DNA of 64,000 bases from NCBI GenBank assembly GCA_025890175.1, contig JANPYM010000005.1, positions 1,502,440 to 1,566,439 of the forward strand, given 5' to 3'. Source of the stretch: Ciborinia camelliae. Taxonomy: Eukaryota > Ascomycota > Leotiomycetes > Helotiales > Sclerotiniaceae. Numbering within the stretch: the stretch's first letter is position 1; the number at the start of each line of letters is the position of its first letter. The position numbers were made by a program, and so were the translations under genes. The notes under the pieces were generated by a model. The model had not been told where the DNA came from and searched no databases. It worked only from the letters and a program-made list of their open reading frames with translations. Shown here piece after piece: positions 61,520 to 64,000 of this stretch.

Positions 61520-63474
61520 GAATGAAAAGATAGGATGACGTCGTGGAGGCAACCAAGTCAATTATAGTATTCACCTCCATGTGTCGAGTGCACTGGATAT
61601 CAGTTTTATCTTATCCTCTAAAGGTTCTTGATATACTCTATTCAGTTTAATTGAGTCTAAATTTATGATTTCTATTTGATTAGATGAACAATTTCAGGTT
61701 AATTGATTTGTCTCGGTATCAGTATTGGCTTCGTAGCTAGGAACCAGATATATTCCCTTGGCCATATCTATATGCAAAAGGTAGGTTAAGATAGGGGTTA
61801 TTTGGTACCTAACCTTAAGTATGATGCTCTGGACAAGTCTATTCAATTCTAGCCTCCCCTCTCAGACTATCAGTCTTGTCTTATCACGTCTAACTCCTCA
61901 CACCCAAGACTTTATTTTGTTAGGGGCTGACTAAAGGTCGTACAACATCTTCGCCAAGAGTTCTGGGTAAATGTACCACATACCTAAACCACTACCTAAT
62001 GGATAAAAGGAAAATAGGAGAATTGTAAATAGGATACGTGCATAATCGTAGCAGCCATCCAAGACCATAAAACTTGCAAGGCGAGTATGCACTGATAAGG
62101 AGAAAAGGAGAACAAAGTCAAGAAAGTTCTTGAATGCATGTATGTATGTATATCTATGCTGAGCAACGTGAAAAGCTGAGATTATGCATGTATTCGTCGG
62201 TGTGTTTGAGTGTGACCTGAGATTATGTATGTCTGTACAATCTGGGACGACTTTAATTGTATGGCAAATTGGAAGACCTTTGGAGTAGCTGGAGGTTAAC
62301 CGCCTTATGAGAGACCGGAAGCCAGGTTTAGAGATTCATGTCTGCTTTCTATTTATCTAGATACCCGAGAGCAACAGAGATGGCTTTCGTGTGCCATATA
62401 TATCACACACATCACATATATCTGGATATTTTTACGGAATTCCCTTAATTGCTTCGGTAGTAATTACTGATATAATCTCCGCGTGTGAAGCCCGTCTCAT
62501 TTATACCAGGAATGGCGCCACTTCAACGGATTTTTATCAGATTGTTTCGAGTCTCGGACGTGAACACTAGCTTTCTCGAGAATTCGTGATCTTTTGATGC
62601 CAGCTGGAGAAGTTAATTTGAAACTTTCGAATCACGATACTCGCAAGGGCACCTACCTACCTACCTACCTATAGCTACATCTCATTCAATACGTGGGACA
62701 ATCTCCGGCCGTGGAACCCCGGTTTCAACTGACAGCCCCGGCCTCTTCAAGAAATTTTGGGCCCATAAAATTCATGAGTAGGAATATCCAGATTGACTAG
62801 ATAAATTTGTTTATTTCTCGCAGCATCAGCATAGATTGCAATTCGTGTACCAGACAGATCACACCAATATAATGACTTCTTTCGGATCAATCGACTAGCC
62901 AAACTAAGTCTAAACTTCAATTAATAAATAACTATCACCAACATTTTCTTTGGTTTTATTTAAATTCCGTGTAAGGAGTAATGACAGTACCGCATCAGAG
63001 AATCAAATGCGAGGATCTTCGCGCAGGATGCCAAACGGAAGAAACATGTCAGAGCTACATTAGCAGTCATATCACAGCCAGTTAATAGTTCCACTACTCA
63101 AGATCTACCTAGTATTCAATTAATTACCTAGTGCCTGGCTCGTGAGGTCTCGGTGAATGACTTCCAATTGGATGCAGCAGCGATGTATCTTTCAAAGGAG
63201 TGATAATTTTTTTTGATCGCATGGTATAGGGGCATCTTGATTAACATTTTAAGAGGAGATTGAAATGGCTACGTCTTATGTCTTTCTTGTGTCTTCCGTC
63301 CTACGTCCTACATCCTAAAAAATCGACAGCATGGAGGAATAAATCGAATGAGAAAATACAGCTGCGATGTACAGATTCTTTCCGGACGGGATTCTTTGTT
63401 CTGTGCCAAAAATTATATATAGTAACATCTCCTATATATTGAGAAAAGAACCTCCATCGTCAACAAACATGTTC
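61520..63474. other. Intergenic region, no gene seen
   Basis: AT-rich DNA after kynureninase. ATGTATGT and GTGTG-type short repeats lie at about 62136-62160, and an ACCTACCTACCT run at about 62650-62672. No protein-like ORF. Confidence 0.5.
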
Positions 63475-63546
63475 GGGCTTGTGGTTTAGTGGTATAATGT
63501 TCCTTTAGCATAGGAGAGGTCCGGCGTTCGATTCGCCGCTAGTCCA
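63475..63546 (+). tRNA. tRNA-Ala (AGC)
   Basis: A 72-base cloverleaf without intron. The anticodon stem pairs TTCCT with AGGAG around the loop TTAGCAT, giving anticodon AGC at 63507-63509. The T arm is CGGCG-TTCGATT-CGCCG, and the discriminator is A. The acceptor stem (GGGCTTG with CTAGTCC) includes the G3-U70 wobble pair, the main identity mark for alanyl-tRNA synthetase, and one T-T mismatch at the sixth pair. Internal A box (TGGTTTAGTGG) and B box (GTTCGATTC) are present. Confidence 0.9.
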
Positions 63547-63550
63547 TCAA

Positions 63551-63566
63551 TTTTTTGCTTTTTTTT
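63551..63566 (+). terminator. RNA polymerase III terminator of tRNA-Ala
   Basis: Two T-runs (six and eight T) start four bases after the tRNA, the usual stop signal for polymerase III. Confidence 0.8.
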
Positions 63567-64000
63567 CTCCGATAACTTTTCACTTGTCTTGTTACCGGTT
63601 GAGTTTTCTCAATATTTTTGGGTTTCTGCGGAGTACAATTAAGGTTAAGCGATGTGGGCTAAAGGTGGGTAAGATCTTGGCTTCTGGAAGTACTGTCAAG
63701 TCACGGGTATATTTGGTTTTGGTTTTTTGGGGGTTTAACCAGGGAGGTAAATTAAAAAAAAATAGAAAAAATCTAAAGAACACATGGGATGAGATTAGAA
63801 GGAAATGTATATGATAGGTAGGCTATTACGTGTCATGATTTTCATTGAAATCCATCAGATTTTGGGAAGAGCCTTCTACTATTACGGAATCTTCCGTCTT
63901 TCATACTGTCCTCCCGAGATCTAAAGGTTTTACATCAAGGGTCGTTCAGGACTCATCGAAGTTTCATCAACAGAACAACACAATATACTGATACCCAAAC
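63567..64000. other. Right flank, no gene seen
   Basis: AT-rich with T- and A-runs. A plus-strand open stretch at 63584-63814 has no family resemblance. Confidence 0.5.

Overview
The window looks like nuclear DNA of a filamentous ascomycete. Genes are split by short GT-AG introns (about 44-100 bp, often with CTAAC or CTGAC branch sites), codon use is even, intergenic DNA is AT-rich with many microsatellites, and the protein set is fungal (Cla4-type PAK kinase, PIR cell-wall protein, chitin deacetylase with CBM18 modules, DHA1-type transporters, NAD-type glutamate dehydrogenase). The overall flavour suggests a leotiomycete (Botrytis/Sclerotinia-like); that placement is inference. I see no operon, phage, CRISPR array or intact transposon.

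Layout. 1-523 holds the 3' end of an unrecognised gene (+). 2434-3254 is a Cdc34-type ubiquitin-conjugating enzyme (+). 4345-6169 is a six-exon MFS drug/polyamine-type transporter (+). 6795-9618 is an eight-exon UBA-UIM-USP-like protein (+) that seems to lack the USP catalytic residues. 11623-12919 is a Sis1-type Hsp40 (+), convergent with Sec12 (13922-15943, -). 16839-19750 is the Cla4-type kinase (-). Glycyl-tRNA synthetase (21757-24077, -) and ribosome biogenesis factor Rpf1 (24332-25576, +) share a 254-bp divergent promoter. 25817-27078 is a membrane-anchored glycosyltransferase-like protein (-). 28359-30730 is a second MFS transporter (+). 32692-34437 is a secreted chitin deacetylase (+). 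35025-36054 is an N-terminal protein methyltransferase (+). 37014-38500 is poorly resolved. 38274-39317 (-) and 40489-41521 (+) are a divergent pair of unrecognised genes. 41928-43343 is a J-domain protein with a Cys cluster (-). 45842-46911 is a PIR cell-wall protein (-). 48429-50039 is a secreted phosphoesterase (-). 51686-55061 is NAD-glutamate dehydrogenase (-), divergent across 4.8 kb from kynureninase (59903-61519, +). 63475-63546 is tRNA-Ala(AGC).

Functionally this is mostly a housekeeping region: ubiquitin system, chaperones, ER export, polarity kinase, translation and ribosome assembly, glutamate and tryptophan/NAD metabolism. Several genes act at the cell surface (chitin deacetylase, PIR protein, phosphoesterase, two transporters). 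They are not arranged as a biosynthetic cluster.

The most interesting signals are start codons lying inside predicted introns. In the glycyl-tRNA synthetase gene, an apparently complete 5' intron carries the weak-context ATG and most of a mitochondrial presequence, so retention or splicing could choose between mitochondrial and cytosolic enzyme. In the glycosyltransferase-like gene, splicing gives a membrane-anchored form while an ATG inside the intron gives an unanchored form. Exon junctions were derived by hand from splice signals, frame and family conservation; no transcript data were available.
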